DNA of 64,000 nucleotides from Aphelocoma coerulescens (Eukaryota > Chordata > Aves > Passeriformes > Corvidae): positions 11,879,578 to 11,943,577 of the forward strand of contig NC_091014.1 of assembly GCF_041296385.1 (NCBI RefSeq). Direction: 5' to 3'. The notes beneath the pieces were generated by a model. The model was given only the letters and a program-made list of their open reading frames with translations. It made no database searches and had not been told where the DNA came from. The position numbers and the translations under genes are program-made. Of this stretch, positions 40,809 through 54,058 are shown in pieces (position 1 is the first letter of the stretch; the number at the start of each line of letters is the position of its first letter).

Positions 40809-43246
40809 GATGAACTGAGCCCACAGCAGCCTGTGTCCGTGTGTGTCTGTGGGCACTGGGATGAACTGAGCCCACAGCAGCCTGTGTCCGTGTGTGTCTG
40901 TGGGCACTGGGATGAACTGAGCCCACAGCAGCCTGTGTCCCTGTGTGTGTCTGTGGGCACTGGGATGAACTGAGCCCACAGCAGCCTGTGTCCCTGTGTG
41001 TGTCTGTGGGCACTGGGATGAACTGAGCCCACAGCAGCCTGTGTCCCTGTGTGTCTGTGGGCACTGGGATGAACTGAGCCCACAGCAGCCTGTGTCCCTG
41101 TGTGTGTCTGTGGGCACTGGGATGAACTGAGCCCACAGCAGCCTGTGTCCCTGTGTGTGTCTGTGGGCACTGGGATGAACTGAGCCCACAGCAGCCTGTG
41201 TCCCTGTGTGTGTCTGTGGGCACTGGGATGAACTGAGCCCACAGCAGCCTGTGTCCCTGTGTGTGTCTGTGGGCACTGGGATGAACTGATCCCACAGCAG
41301 CCTGTGTCCGTGTGTGTCTGTGGGCACTGGGATGAACTGAGCCCACAGCAGCCTGTGTCCCTGTGTGTGTCTGTGGGCACTGGGATGAACTGAGCCCACA
41401 GCAGCCTGTGTCCCTGTGTGTGTCTGTGGGCACTGGGATGAACTGAGCCCACAGCAGCCTGTGTCCCTGTGTGTCTGTGGGCACTGGGATGAACTGAGCC
41501 CACAGCAGCCTGTGTCCCTGTGTGTGTCTGTGGGCACTGGGATGAACTGAGCCCACAGCAGCCTGTGTCCCTGTGTGTGTCTGTGGGCACTGGGATGAAC
41601 TGAGCCCACAGCAGCCTGTGTCCCTGTGTGTCTGTGGGCACTGGGATGAACTGATCCCACAGCAGCCTCTGTCCCCGTGTGTCTGTGGGCACTGGGATGA
41701 ACTGAGCCCACAGCAGCCTGTGTCCCTGTGTGTGTCTGTGGGCACTGGGATGAACTGATCCCACAGCAGCCTGTGTCCCTGTGTGTCTGTGGGCACTGGG
41801 ATGAACTGAGCCCACAGCAGCCTGTGTCCCTGTGTGTGTCTGTGGGCACTGGGATGAACTGATCCCACAGCAGCCTGTGTCCCTGTGTGTCTGCGGGCAC
41901 TGGGATGAACTGAGCCCACAGCAGCCTGTGTCCCTGTGTGTCTGCGGGCACTGGGATGAACTGAGCCCACAGCAGCCTGTGTCCCTGTGTGTCTGCGGGC
42001 ACTGGGATGAACTGAGCCCACAGCAGCCTGTGTCCCTGTGTGTGTCTGTGGGCACTGGGATGAACTGAGCCCACAGCAGCCTGTGTCCGTGTGTGTGTCT
42101 GTGGGCACTGGGATGAACTGAGCCCACAGCAGCCTGTGTCCTCGTGTGTGTCTGTGGGCACTGGGATGAACTGAGCCCACAGCAGCCTGTGTCCGTGTGT
42201 GTGTCTGTGGGCACTGGGATGAACTGAGCCCACAGCAGCCTGTGTCCGTGTGTGTGTCTGTGGGCACTGGGATGAACTGAGCCCACAGCAGGCTGTGTCC
42301 CTGTGTGTGTCTGTGGGCACTGGGATGAACTGAGCCCACAGCAGCCTGTGTCCCTGTGTGTGTCTGTGGGCACTGGGATGAACTGAGCCCACAGCAGCCT
42401 GTGTCCCTGTGTGTGTCTGTGGGCACTGGGATGAACTGAGCCCACAGCAGCCTGTGTCCCCGTGTGTCTGTGGGCACTGGGATGAACTGAGCCCACAGCA
42501 GCCTGTGTCCGTGTGTATCTGTGGGCACTGGGATGAACTGAGCCCACAGCAGCCTGTGTCCCTGTGTGTGTCTGTGGGCACTGGGATGAACTGAGCCCAC
42601 AGCAGCCTGTGTCCCTGTGTGTCTGTGGGCACTGGGATGAACTGATCCCACAGCAGCCTCTGTCCCCGTGTGTCTGTGGGCACTGGGATGAACTGAGCCC
42701 ACAGCAGCCTCTGTCCCCGTGTGTCTGTGGGCACTGGGATGAACTGAGCCCACAGCAGCCTGTGTCCCTGTGTGTCTGTGGGCACTGGGATGAACTGAGC
42801 CCACAGCAGCCTGTGTCCGTGTGTGTGTCTGTGGGCACTGGGATGAACTGAGCCCACAGCAGCCTGTGTCCCTGTGTGTCTGTGGGCACTGGGATGAACT
42901 GAGCCCACAGCAGGCTGTGTCCCTGTGTGTGTCTGTGGGCACTGGGATGAACTGAGCCCACAGCAGCCTGTGTCCCCGTGTGTCTGTGGGCACTGGGATG
43001 AACTGAGCCCACAGCAGCCTGTGTCCGTGTGTGTGTCTGTGGGCACTGGGATGAACTGAGCCCACAGCAGCCTGTGTCCGTGTGTGTGTCTGTGGGCACT
43101 GGGATGAACTGAGCCCACAGCAGCCTGTGTCCCTGTGTGTGTCTGTGGGCACTGGGATGAACTGAGCCCACAGCAGCCTGTGTCCCTGTGTGTCTGTGGG
43201 CACTGGGATGAACTGAGCCCACAGCAGCCTGTGTCCCCGTGTGTCT
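40809..43246. repeat. 47-copy minisatellite, 51/53-bp unit
   Basis: This tandem array of about 2.44 kb has 47 copies of ATGAACTGA; of the 46 spacings between them, 26 are 53 bp and 20 are 51 bp. The unit reads ATGAACTGAGCCCACAGCAG, then CCTGTGTCC, then a variable GT run, then CTGTGGGCACTGGG. The two lengths come from one GT dinucleotide step or a linker variant (CCCTG, CCGTG, CCCCG or CCTCG). CTGTGGGC and GCCCACAG form an 8-bp inverted repeat across each ATGAACTGA. All three minus-strand frames lack stops, giving ORFs of 829-895 codons with a 17-residue period. The equal openness of all frames shows that this is repeat DNA and not a coding gene. Confidence 0.98.
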
Positions 43247-46200
43247 CTGCCACCCGGCGTTGTTAGCGAGGTAATGAAATAAATCTCATTGCATTTCAGC
43301 TGTGGTTTAGTGGTCACCCTGGTTACCTGCATATGTGGATTCACATACCTTGAAAACAGCATCAAAAAGTCACATAGTACTGAACAGATCCTGGAGTAAT
43401 CTTCTGTGTTTTGATTTGCTCCTTAAAACTAAAAATCCCTGATACCAGCCAGAAGAACCATTATGTTTGATATTTGTAGGTGTATCACTTTCAACATGTT
43501 TAATAAAATAAAGTCTGCTGCACAAACCAAGCATTTTTTATGGTTGTTCCAGCGTGTTTTATTCCATCTTGGTGTAGCAAGTTTCCCTTAAAACGGAGAT
43601 TAGTTTCAGTACTTCATCTCCACAAGGCAGAGTAACTTCAACTTATTATTTATGTATAATTGCAGTTTGCCTGAATTAGACTCTAATTACAGCCCAGAAC
43701 CCACAATTCTGCATCCATTTCAACTTTCAGCAATTTTTTTTTTATTGTTAAGATTTAGTTTCTATTTTCTCAGGTTCTTTTGCTCTGAGTAGAAAACCAG
43801 ATGAATCTTTCTGAAACTATGTGTGTAATTTATGCTGTAATGGAAAAATATGTCGGCTTTATCAATTTTTCTCGGGTCTTATAACAAAACATGGCAAGCT
43901 GATTTCTTTGCCAAATTCTTTCACCCTCTTTTTAAAACATAAATTATCTTGCCTTTTTTTAATACAGACAGACAACGACCTTGTACTTTATATGGAGTGC
44001 TTCATCCTTGTAATCTCAGAGCGTTTTATAAATAGATAGAAGACATCAAAGAAGGAAAAGAGTGCTCAAGGGCAGAAGCATCACACCATGGCTCTTATTA
44101 AGGTAGTAAACCATCCTTTACTTAAGGGGATCATCCCCTATATCTTTTATTTGTTAATAGAGTTACTGCCTCCTCCAATTTACCTCATGTGTCCTGGGAC
44201 TAAAAGGAGAGCTGAACCAATCAGTAAATTTCACAGGAGAAAAAAAATTACACTTGATTAATTTGCTTATTACTGTAGAATTTCACCTTGAGAGTCTTTC
44301 AGCAAAAAGAAATAGCCGGAAACTTCACCTTCTCCACTAAATAACAGGCCACCCTCTCTCAGTCAAAATCTACTTTGAAATACAGTTTCATGACAGAGGC
44401 TTTGCAAAGCTGCAGGACCAAACTGGATTTGGTACTTGATATTTTCTCGGTTTAGCTAACAAGTTGAATGAAATTCTTACATCTAGGTTGATCACTTTAT
44501 CTCAGTCCAAGTAAAATTTAATATTCTGAAATACAGTGAAACCTCATTATTAGGTGTTTTGCATTCAAAATATGCTTTATTGAATAACTGTTTTGCCAGA
44601 AAACAAACTCCTTTTGCTAAGAGACATGGTACTGTGCTCTTCACCAGCACACACCCATTGAAAGAAGCTGCAAAGAAATCTTCAAAGATAAGATAGCAGA
44701 GGAGTGTTGATACCTACTTTGTGATTACCAGCATTGGAACATAATCTAGATTGCAACATCAGTAACTTCACTCCTACAAATCTTCACTGGTGGTTCAGTA
44801 TCTATGGGTAACTAAGACTGTTGCCCATTAAAAATCTATCTATCTAAAGAAATATAAAATCTGCTCTTTAAATAATATATGTTATTTCTCTTTAAAAAGT
44901 GACTGCTTTCCATAAAATTTAAAATCAAATAAAGGGCTACGTACTCCTACGGTTCAGAAATGCTGGTGTGGTGCTTTGTGGGGGTGGCAGTGCAGGCCAC
45001 TCGCATTTCTGGTGCAGCAGGTTCAGACCTCTTCTTGCACAGAAGAGCAGGATGCCAGGAGCTGCAACCATGGTGGGGAGGGTTTTATCCCCTAGACAAA
45101 GCACGGTCATGAGCTGCCTCTACATCTCAGAGTATCATGTGTCATTTTCTAGTCGAAATTTTCCACTTTTTGATCAAAACATGTTATTAGCTGTAACATT
45201 GTGTGGAGGTCTTTCCTTTCAAGTCACATTTTTTTATAGTCAAAAGAAAAGAAAATGGTAGATTAAACAAGCCCAAATGTGCTGAATATTTATGTGCTGA
45301 ATATTCTTCTGGACTGAATATTTTTATCAGGACCATCAAATTTCCACAAAACCTGTGTTTATGCTTGCTGTGCTGATGTTAACAAAAACACCACCCCCAC
45401 GCAGAAATTGCTTAGCTCAGAGCTGGGACATTCTTACCAAGAGCTGACCTCAACATTTGCCAGACATGCCATGAACGAGGACCCCTTTCATGGCTTCTCC
45501 TGGGGTGCTCTGGAGGATAGATGCTGTGGTAGAAGAGAGATTTCAACCCCCTTTTCAGGGAGATTTGTGCCCAGCATCTCCTCTCCCACACAGGGGTTCT
45601 GTAGTAGTTCTATATCTTGGGGTGGTAATCATTACTCCACCAGATTTATTGTGCTTGCTCAACTCTGGGACATTTCAAGCCACTTTTTTTTTTTTTTCCT
45701 ATTTCCTTGAAAATCATCTAACCACAAAAGGCAAAAAAGAGGTTTTAAAGAATTTGGAACGAATTTACACTCAAGCCACTGCCCTAGGAAGAAAATAAAT
45801 ATTTGTGGCCATGCCTGAAAAATGCATGACAGTCCCCTGATCTGGTTGCCAAGCCTGAAGGGCAGTGTTTTGGTGCCTGGCCCCTCTGCAGCCTGTGCAA
45901 GCAGCTGACGAGGGCTGCCTCAGAGCAAATATTTGAGGCTTGGCAAGAATACACTGCTCTCCCGTCGTTTCCTGGATGGCATGTTTGCTCTGACTGAGCT
46001 CTTGGAGCATCAGGGTAGTACAAAAACATTTTGGGATAAGATCTCATCCAGAATATATGCAGGATCCAGAAACTACTTCCCTGGATGGTTAAGAAAGTGG
46101 GAGATTTTTTCTCCTGCAAGACAAGTTCATCCTGTTGATATATCTGGTTACTAATTCTATTATGAAGATAAACAGGATTGTTCACACTGAAGGCTAATCT

Positions 46201-49200
46201 TTTAAGTACTGGAGGTGAGGAACTCAAATATACAAGATAAGAGAACAAAATGAAAGAAAGACAAGGTAATAAATTATAGCAAGGACAAATACTGGGTTTT
46301 ATTAACAGTGATCTCAATTTAAAAAAAACCCAAACAACCAAACTGTGTGTGGTCCTGAACTCTAAACAGAGGCACTTACCAAAGGACATGCAAGGAATCT
46401 TGAGTTAATGTCAGAGCCCTTCAGTAACAGACATTGGTGAAATCTAATAAATATCTGCTTTTGATCAATGAGGTTAATGAGCTGGGCCATCCACCACCAG
46501 GGGCTCACAGAGCACTGTATGGGCACAAGGGCTGTTGTCATGTTTGGTGGAGTTTTTAACATCCTCTGTAATGTTTTATGAATACAATTATTTACTCTAC
46601 TGCATCAAAAAAGTGTCTTGATTTATACCGACAAATTAAATGCAATGAGATTTGTCAATGGAAATCCTGAAGCATCTTTTCAGTAGAGTAGAATGCATAA
46701 CTATATTTCCATATTTAACTTTTTATAGCCTGCTACAGGATAGTGTATTCACGCATTTTGGAAGCATTAGTGTTAAAAATCAAAAGGCAAAATCAGAAAA
46801 TTAATAAGAAATTTGAAAGAAGCAATTTCAAACCCAGATGGAGGCACTGTCTTGCAAATATCCCCCTTCCTTTCAAGACCTTAACAGACCCTACCTATGA
46901 GTTACATAGAGCAGCTTAGACCCACTAACAGAAACAGAGCTGGATTTACAAATGGATTTATAGAAGAAAGGAGAGGTATTGTTCTTTTACTAATTAAAAA
47001 ATCCTGACTAAAACCACCAACTCAAGCTTTGGAATTCCACTAGACTTTTAAATAAGGCCACAGTTGTTCTGTTTGGGGAGCCTGGATAGCCCACACAGCC
47101 CAGTGCTGCAGAAGCCACAGCAGCAGCTCAGTCCCCTTGGTGAGGAGGTGCTCTGCAGCTGGCAGCAGGGCCAAGGGGACCGACAAGACTGACATCTAAC
47201 TCCAGAGCCAGTGGAGGCACAGGAAGAGTGGGGATGTCCTCAGAAATCACTGTATGATACAGACAGACCCTGAGTGCTAAAATTCCCACTGTTTTCAGTT
47301 GTATTGGCTAACTCCTTCTTACAAGATTATTACATGTGTTAACAACTAACAGATATTACCCAAAACAACAAAAGTGTCATGGGGGTTGTACCATGATGAT
47401 TGCCCATCTTCTTATTTCAGGATATAAATAAATACAGCACATGAGACTTAGTTGCCACAGTTCAGCACAAGAACCATCACATTGCTTAACACGAGGCTGA
47501 AAGCACGGGACTTCAACTCCATCCTCTCACCTAATTCAAACAATTATTCCACTCAAATCAGTGGCTCAGACCAGAAGAAGGAGAAGAAAGGAGTCAGGTC
47601 TCAAACCCTACTGTGATGGAGCAGAGTAAGGTTGCAAGCACTGGAGTTCTAGGGCCTCACTGGAGCAATTGTTTTTTAATGCTGCATTTCATCACCAGCT
47701 TCACTTGAGATTTGAGGTCTGACCAATACTGAACCCTTCTGTGTTACTCAGCAGATTTAAACTTAACAGGGGGAATTCTAAGAGGCCCATTAAAAAGTTG
47801 GAAATAAAGCAGAACTTGAAATCTCATGACCTTAAACCAAATAATCTTGTGACACCCAATACACGTAGAAAGAATAGCTTGCACAAACATGTGATTAGGG
47901 ATAACAAAAAACAAGAGTGGAATGGAAGAATGAAGGAGACAGCGAGCAGAGAGGCAGAAATTTATTCCTGTGCCGTGGGTAACCCAGCCATCAAGACATC
48001 TGGACTGGGAAGTGGAGCCTGCAGCCTGTCTGCCTCATTCAGAAGCTAAAAAAACCCACACAAGCCAAACCGAAACCAATTTCCCATCAAGCACTAATTA
48101 GAAGACATCCTCATATTTCATTTAAGTTTGGTCTTTATTTTCTACAAAGTGAACTCAGTATCAGAAATCTTAAAAGGGGGGGGGAAAAACCCCCAAGATT
48201 TATTATGTGTAAATGTCTCATGATTTTAATCCAGCCCATTTCATGGTTTTGGCATTTGGGTTTACCATACTAAGAGTTGAATTAACTATACTAAGATATG
48301 TGAGGGCAGCACTCACGTTGAACAATCACATGTGCTACCATATGCAAAACAGCCAATTTATTCTGCTAGATTAACTAAAAAAGTTAATTTAACACTGTTA
48401 ATTGAAAAGACTCACCTTCATTCGAAAAATTTAGCTCAGAACACTGCCTAACTTCCAGGTTGCAATTAAGAGCAGGACCAGCAAGTCTCTGATTTCTACT
48501 TCCATTATAAATGAGTTCAGCAATTCCATTTTGAAACAGAAGACAAGTCTACAAAATATTCTTAATGTGCCATTGCTGGTTTTGCTACTTAAATTTCAGT
48601 TGCTGTCATTCACAGTGGTCTGTTCAGAAAATAAATGAAATTATACTTCTCCGTATCCATGATAATTTGTGTGTATTTCTCCATAAACACAATTATTAAC
48701 ACCTAGTGTCTAATTTTATATTTACTCTCTTGTGTTTACAGTAAGTTATGAAGACCCCTTTGCCTTTCATAAAAGAAGACATGTTTTAGCACATAATTCA
48801 GTAAGTTTGATGCTGATATTGGTTCTTACCCAGTTAACAATTTCCAAAAGTCATCACCCTCATTTATCTTGCCACAAGTTTTTCCATTTGTTCTTTCAGC
48901 AAGGTGAAAGATCTTCCATGTAGGGAATTTGTGCCTGCTGAGGTGGGTGCCTTGAAGGACTGGTTAAGAGAAACAAATTTCCCAAGCTCAGTGCTGACCT
49001 TTGGGCTGGCAGATGTGGAGCCTTGAATTTATATACTATCAGCAAAGAGTTTGAAAGAAAGGCTTTCATTTTTGGGACTCAGATTGCCACAAGCAGTTGA
49101 AGGACTGAGACTGTTCCTTGCAGGCTGGTAGAGCCTGACGTGCAGCAAGCCCAGCTTGATCTCCGCTCAGGGTGAGCTTGTTATTATTGCTGTGTGTTTC

Positions 49201-52200
49201 ATACTCCACTAAGCTGCTGGTGGGCAAAGAGGATCTACCTAACCACACTGATGTTACAACCTAGTAAAATAATCTAAAGTAGATGATAAAGGTGGATAGA
49301 GAAAGAAAGAGAAAAGTAGAAAGATAAACAAAACAACAGCTCTTCATGTAGTGTGAAGGTGAGCAGATGGGAGCTCTGGCATCAGCCAAATAGCCACCAA
49401 GGGTGGGTCCAATACCACCACCCTGATGGTTTAAAGAGCATGCTGTCCTAAAAGTCTCCAGGCTTATCTATAGAAAGTGTCTGAATACAATTGTTTGAAG
49501 AATACATGCTGTAAATTCAGTTTCTAGGCACACAGTATGTGAGGGTTTCCTTGAAGCACTTATAATTTCCATGCAACTCAAGGGAAACGTGGGGCCTCTG
49601 TTTCCACTGATACCCATTTAACAGTGCCTACCTTTTCCCTTCAGACCATTACACAGCTTTTATTCTACATCTGTATCTCTTTTTTCTGTACCTATATTCT
49701 ATACCTGTGGTAGAAATTTGTTCTCTAAAAGACCATTTTTTTCTTAAAAAGAAGAAGGTGTTTGCAGCTCATTAGTCTATGATTTTGCTTGTGCTTAAAA
49801 TCTAACAAGCAGATTTCCATTCTGCATTACTATTTACTTTTTAGCAGGCTGACAAGCCTGCACTGACAAGCAGACATAGTTTTAAAAAGCTAAATTCTTC
49901 CTTTCTTTCCTTTTGAATTTTTTTTTAATTTTCTAGAAATCATCTGTGAGTCAGTCACTAGGAAAGAAAAGATTTTATCTGAAATAATTTTAGCCTGCAG
50001 ATTTAAGAAGAAAACCAGAAACTGATGTTATGAATCAAGAATATGACTGAAGTCTACTAGAATGAATTGAATCTATGTCAAGACTCTGTCAAAGTGACTT
50101 GTAGGTGAGACTTGGGATTTAAGTCCTGAGTTTTGAAGACTGTCCATTCAGTTTACTCACTGAAAATGTAGTTTAAAAAATTGAGTAATTTGAGATATGA
50201 CAGAAGAAAATTTGGCCTGTGACTTCTTGTTATGTAATTAAAATGAAGAAATAGTGTCCAGGAGTAAGGGTTCTGCTGATATACCTCTGGTGCCTCGATG
50301 TATGACTGTCAGTGCTGCAAAATCTCATTTGAAGGAAAACAGGTAACACAGCAAAAAAAAAAAAAAATCACAGTGATCAGGAAAGGAGAAGACTGTGGGA
50401 GGAAGAAGGCAGAGGTACAAAGCAGGATAATCAAACATTTCAGAACATTGCTCAGTCATGAGCTCACAGCAGTGACCTTTTTCCTGTAAAGAGAAGTAAA
50501 GGTTAAGCATCAGCCGTGCCTCAGCCAGCCTGGGCTTTCAGAGTGATGCAGTTGCTAAGATCCCCACAATAGGCATCCAAACATATGCATTTCGAAAGCA
50601 ATGTGAATCATCCTGGAGTAATGATAACTGAAGAGACATAAGGAATAAAACAAGCAGTCAAAACTCAGTGAGGCACTCTGAAATTTCATTTGCGAAAGAA
50701 ATGGAAAAAAATAAAAGTCCACCCTCAGGTCTCTAAAAATAGCCACAGAAAATTATGAGTTCAGATACAGAGAAACACTCTGCTTCCTCAGGCCTGCACA
50801 AGAGCATGCCAGCAGACAAAGCCGACTCATGTTGTGAGAGGACAGATGTATTTGACTCTGTATGTGAAGAATTTCATGGCTGCATTTGTAAAGACAGAAA
50901 TGCTCATTGCTACTGGAAGCTCTGAAGCCATACTTTCATTCAGCAGAGCTGGCTGGCATCACTTACAGTCCAGGGAATACAGACAGAGAAAAGTTCTCTG
51001 TTTTCATTATGTTTTTTATCCTCAAGCCCAGTCTGTGGCTTGAGCTAAACCTACCATGAATATTTTGCAGATTTTTTTCTGGTAAGACAAGCCAGTCAAT
51101 GAGAGACCTTGCTGATAATGAAAACAATGTGCAGTTATCTCCCAGCAAGAGTTCAATCAGCTCAGAAACTCACAGCTGGCTTAAAAGGAGCGACACAGAA
51201 GCAGGAGGTAAAGTTCAGTACAGCAAAGAATTTAAGAGGTGAACAGGATGGGATGAAACAGAAGAGATGAAGGGATGACATTGGGTGCTGGGAGCTGTTC
51301 TGCTAATCACAGCCAGAGTAGGACACCCTGTGTGAGCCAAGAACACCAGCTCAGGGCTGCATGTTTGTTATGTGGTGTAGAATTCAATCCCTGGAAACAC
51401 TGAAATTTAGGACATTCTTCAGTCAAGGGGCCTTGGGATTAATTTGGTTTGGCCAAGTTTCTCCCAAGTAACTACATAAAAAAGGATGCAAATGACAAGC
51501 AGCAAAAGTGATGTTTGTCTGTTTTCCTGTTCTCTCATGTATTTTTGTGCTGAACAGGAGTCACTAGAAGCTGTGGAAGTCTCACAGAAAAGCTAAAAAA
51601 AAAATTAATATCCTATGGAATAAAGGAAGATGAATTCACAAGCCTTGCCACCTTCCTCTCCAGAGAAGCTGGGTGGAACCACAGCCTTCTAAGGTCTAAG
51701 AAAAGAGAAGCATGGAGGAAAGATTTTTTTTTAAGTAATTTTAAGTTGTATAATTAAAAATACTTCTATTTAAATCAATGTGAAACATCTGTGGTGAATA
51801 TTTTTCTGAACTTTTCCAATAGGACAATACTAGGCAAGATGAAACTTCTGGGACAGGAGTGTTTTGGGTACCTGAGAATATTCCCTTTTTTACTCCCATG
51901 GTAAAAGAACAATGGGGTCTCATAAAGCTCTGATAAATTTACTTTATCAGCAGCTCATCTGGAAAAGAGTAGAACAGAAAAGTGAAAAATAACGGAATAG
52001 AAGATACCAGTTTTATGGTCCAGATCACTTAGTATTTCACTTAAGCAGGTTTCAGTACTGTGCTCAAGTAGTGACAGCCATGGAAGAGGCATTATTACTT
52101 TCTTAGCTAAATATGCCAGTATAATGAGAGTTTTGCAGATTGAAGTGGGGGGATCAGAATAAAGCGATGCGTTTCAATGTCAGACATGTATTTTTATAGC

Positions 52201-53025
52201 TGAGCAGCAGGATGGTGACATTCAGCAGTATTCTCTGAGGACATGGACTTCAGAGAAAACTGAGTGTGTTGAAATGAGTTTGAAGGATGCAAACATCAGA
52301 ACTATTTGTTTGTTTACCAGAGTCTGAGGATTTCATCTAACAATTCTTGCAGGTGGTGTCTCAGTCCTGAAGGCATGAGAAAGGACATCAGAGCTGTGGC
52401 TCCAAATATAAAACACCCATGCAGATTGAGCCTTCCTGCTCACTCATCTCAGAAGCACTTAACAGCTCAGTGTCTCCACTGGGAAACCCATAACTTGAAA
52501 AAGGTAGAAATATATGGTAGTAGGAAATGCAGGATTAATGAATTTGAGTTCTAAACCAAATCTGGCCTTTTGGTCATACGCTGAGTCTCTTGAAGGATTA
52601 AAAAAATTTTAGAAGAGCAGTGCCTATCTCATCAAGTTAAGGGGATGCTTCAGCTTCATCCAGAATCTGACTCTACTTGCCACTGCCCAGTTTGGCAGGG
52701 CCCACCAGCAGTGGGACTTCAGCAGAGAGCACAGTGTCCCCTGGAACTGAGACCTGTGGGGTTGTATCCTGCCATTCAACACCTTCCCACAGTCTTAAGC
52801 CTGGCCTGTTCCTAACTAACATGAAAAGCCACAAATGTAGCATTTTACAGTAGCATAAATGGCTAACAATGATCAGAGCAAAAACAGAACAAAGTTTTAG
52901 TGGTAAGAGACATCATCAAGTGATAAATGTTGATTAATTACTGACTTATTTGGCTTGATGGCACATCCCTATTGAACTGTACTGGAGTGTTCCATGCTCA
53001 AATCCTCCAGGTTTTCAGGACATGA
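43247..53025. other. intergenic, no gene supported
   Basis: This 9.8-kb stretch has no supported gene. A weak CORE-SINE-like remnant lies at 43975-44040. A T14 run (45684-45697), an A15 run (50353-50367) and a G9-A5-C5 patch (48176-48194) are the simple-sequence features. The longest non-repeat ORF in the window, 201 codons on minus at 45784-46389, lies here; it shows no domain or splice context and overlaps ORFs on the other strand. A G+C-richer patch is at about 47080-47240. Confidence 0.6.
43975..44040 (+). mobile_element. possible amniote MIR-like CORE-SINE remnant
   Basis: The order TTGTACTTTATATGGAGTGC, TTCATCCTTGTAATCTCAGA, GCGTTTTATAAAT resembles the segment of amniote MIR-like SINEs that reads roughly as rule-of-thumb CATCCATAGATCTCAAAGCG followed by TTTACAAA. 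The second half, with the TTGCCCAAGGTCACA block, is not present, so the match is partial. Confidence 0.5.
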
Positions 53026-53157
53026 AATTGTAGAATCACAGAATGGTTTGGGTTGGAAGGGAGCTTAAAGGTAGTTTAGTTTCAAGCCCCCTGCCATGAG
53101 CAGGGACACCTTCAACTAGACTAGCTTGCCCAGACCCCCATCCAGCCTGGCACTGAC
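53026..53157 (-). mobile_element. CR1 LINE 3' fragment
   Basis: This is a minus-orientation CR1 tail of about 130 bp. AATTGTAGAATCACAGAATG at the left is followed by GTTTGGGTTGGAAGGGAGCT, CCCCCTGCCATGAGCAGGGA and TCCAGCCTGGC. It is 5'-truncated, as CR1 copies usually are. Confidence 0.92.
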
Positions 53158-54058
53158 AATAAGATGAAATTCAAATCAAAGTCATACAATGGCCAAAAAC
53201 TTTATCCTATTTAGGGTTATCCCACTACACCCAAATTTTGAGTGGTTAATATTTAATATTTCTTCTTTTTTTAATTTTGATTGGCTTGGTTGTTTGCTTT
53301 AAACTTGGTGGAGAGGAAGAATAGACAAACAATGGACAGAGAACTGTCAATTTTTCTGTATGACCAGACTGATCTGGCTAAAAATTAACCTGATTGCAAG
53401 TAAATGGCAATATCCTGACTGCAGGAACTGTAGTACTGTGATAATGAATTGGGAGTGTACAGAATCTGTGGCCAACCTCTATGTGAAACTGAGCTGAACT
53501 TCTCATGGATTAACTGAAAGTGCAGCTAGACCTCCAGGTTATCTGCTTCCATCTCCACACAGCCTGACAGGAGAAGCTTGTGCTTTCTCTTCATTAAGCT
53601 CCAGGTCTTATCTTCCACTGCCATGTCAAACAAACAGGAATAGGTTTGTTTATGTTCATTCATATGGTCTGACAGATCCTATCAGCAAAGACATGCATCT
53701 GTGCCTACTTTAAACCCTGATCCCACTCTGCGATTGACATAATTCTCCTTTAAACCAAGGCCAACTTAACCCTCTTTGCGCACAACCCTTCAAATCTCAT
53801 GGACCTGGAATGGCAAAAAAAGTGTTGAAAACAGCTCAGCTTTTCAGACTTAGAAATATATACATATTTTGATAGGAATGTTCTGTCTGACAAAATGAAA
53901 ATTTAAGATTGAACGGCAGGTTCAAATAAATAAAAATCACACGCTGAAAATCATCTTTGTGATCACCACCTCTCAAGTTTCAAGTGTACAAGAGAGAGGT
54001 GAGTGATGTTCAGAGCTGGTGTTACTAACAGCTTCCTCAGCAACGTTTACTCAACAGG

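Noticed and set aside
40535..43222. 895-codon minus-strand ORF, the longest in the window, and its 873- and 829-codon relatives in the other frames
   Set aside because: All lie in a 51/53-bp tandem array whose minus strand has no stop in any frame. The peptide is a 17-residue repeat that changes frame identity with unit length, which is not how a real repeat protein is constrained.
40809..43246. CRISPR-like reading of the array (repeats with regular spacing and internal palindrome)
   Set aside because: The whole unit is repeated, including the part that would be spacer, and the context is a vertebrate nuclear genome, so it is a minisatellite.
45784..46389. 201-codon minus-strand ORF, the longest outside repeats
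   Set aside because: It has no recognisable domain, no splice or promoter context, and overlaps open frames on the other strand. A chance ORF of this length is plausible in 64 kb.
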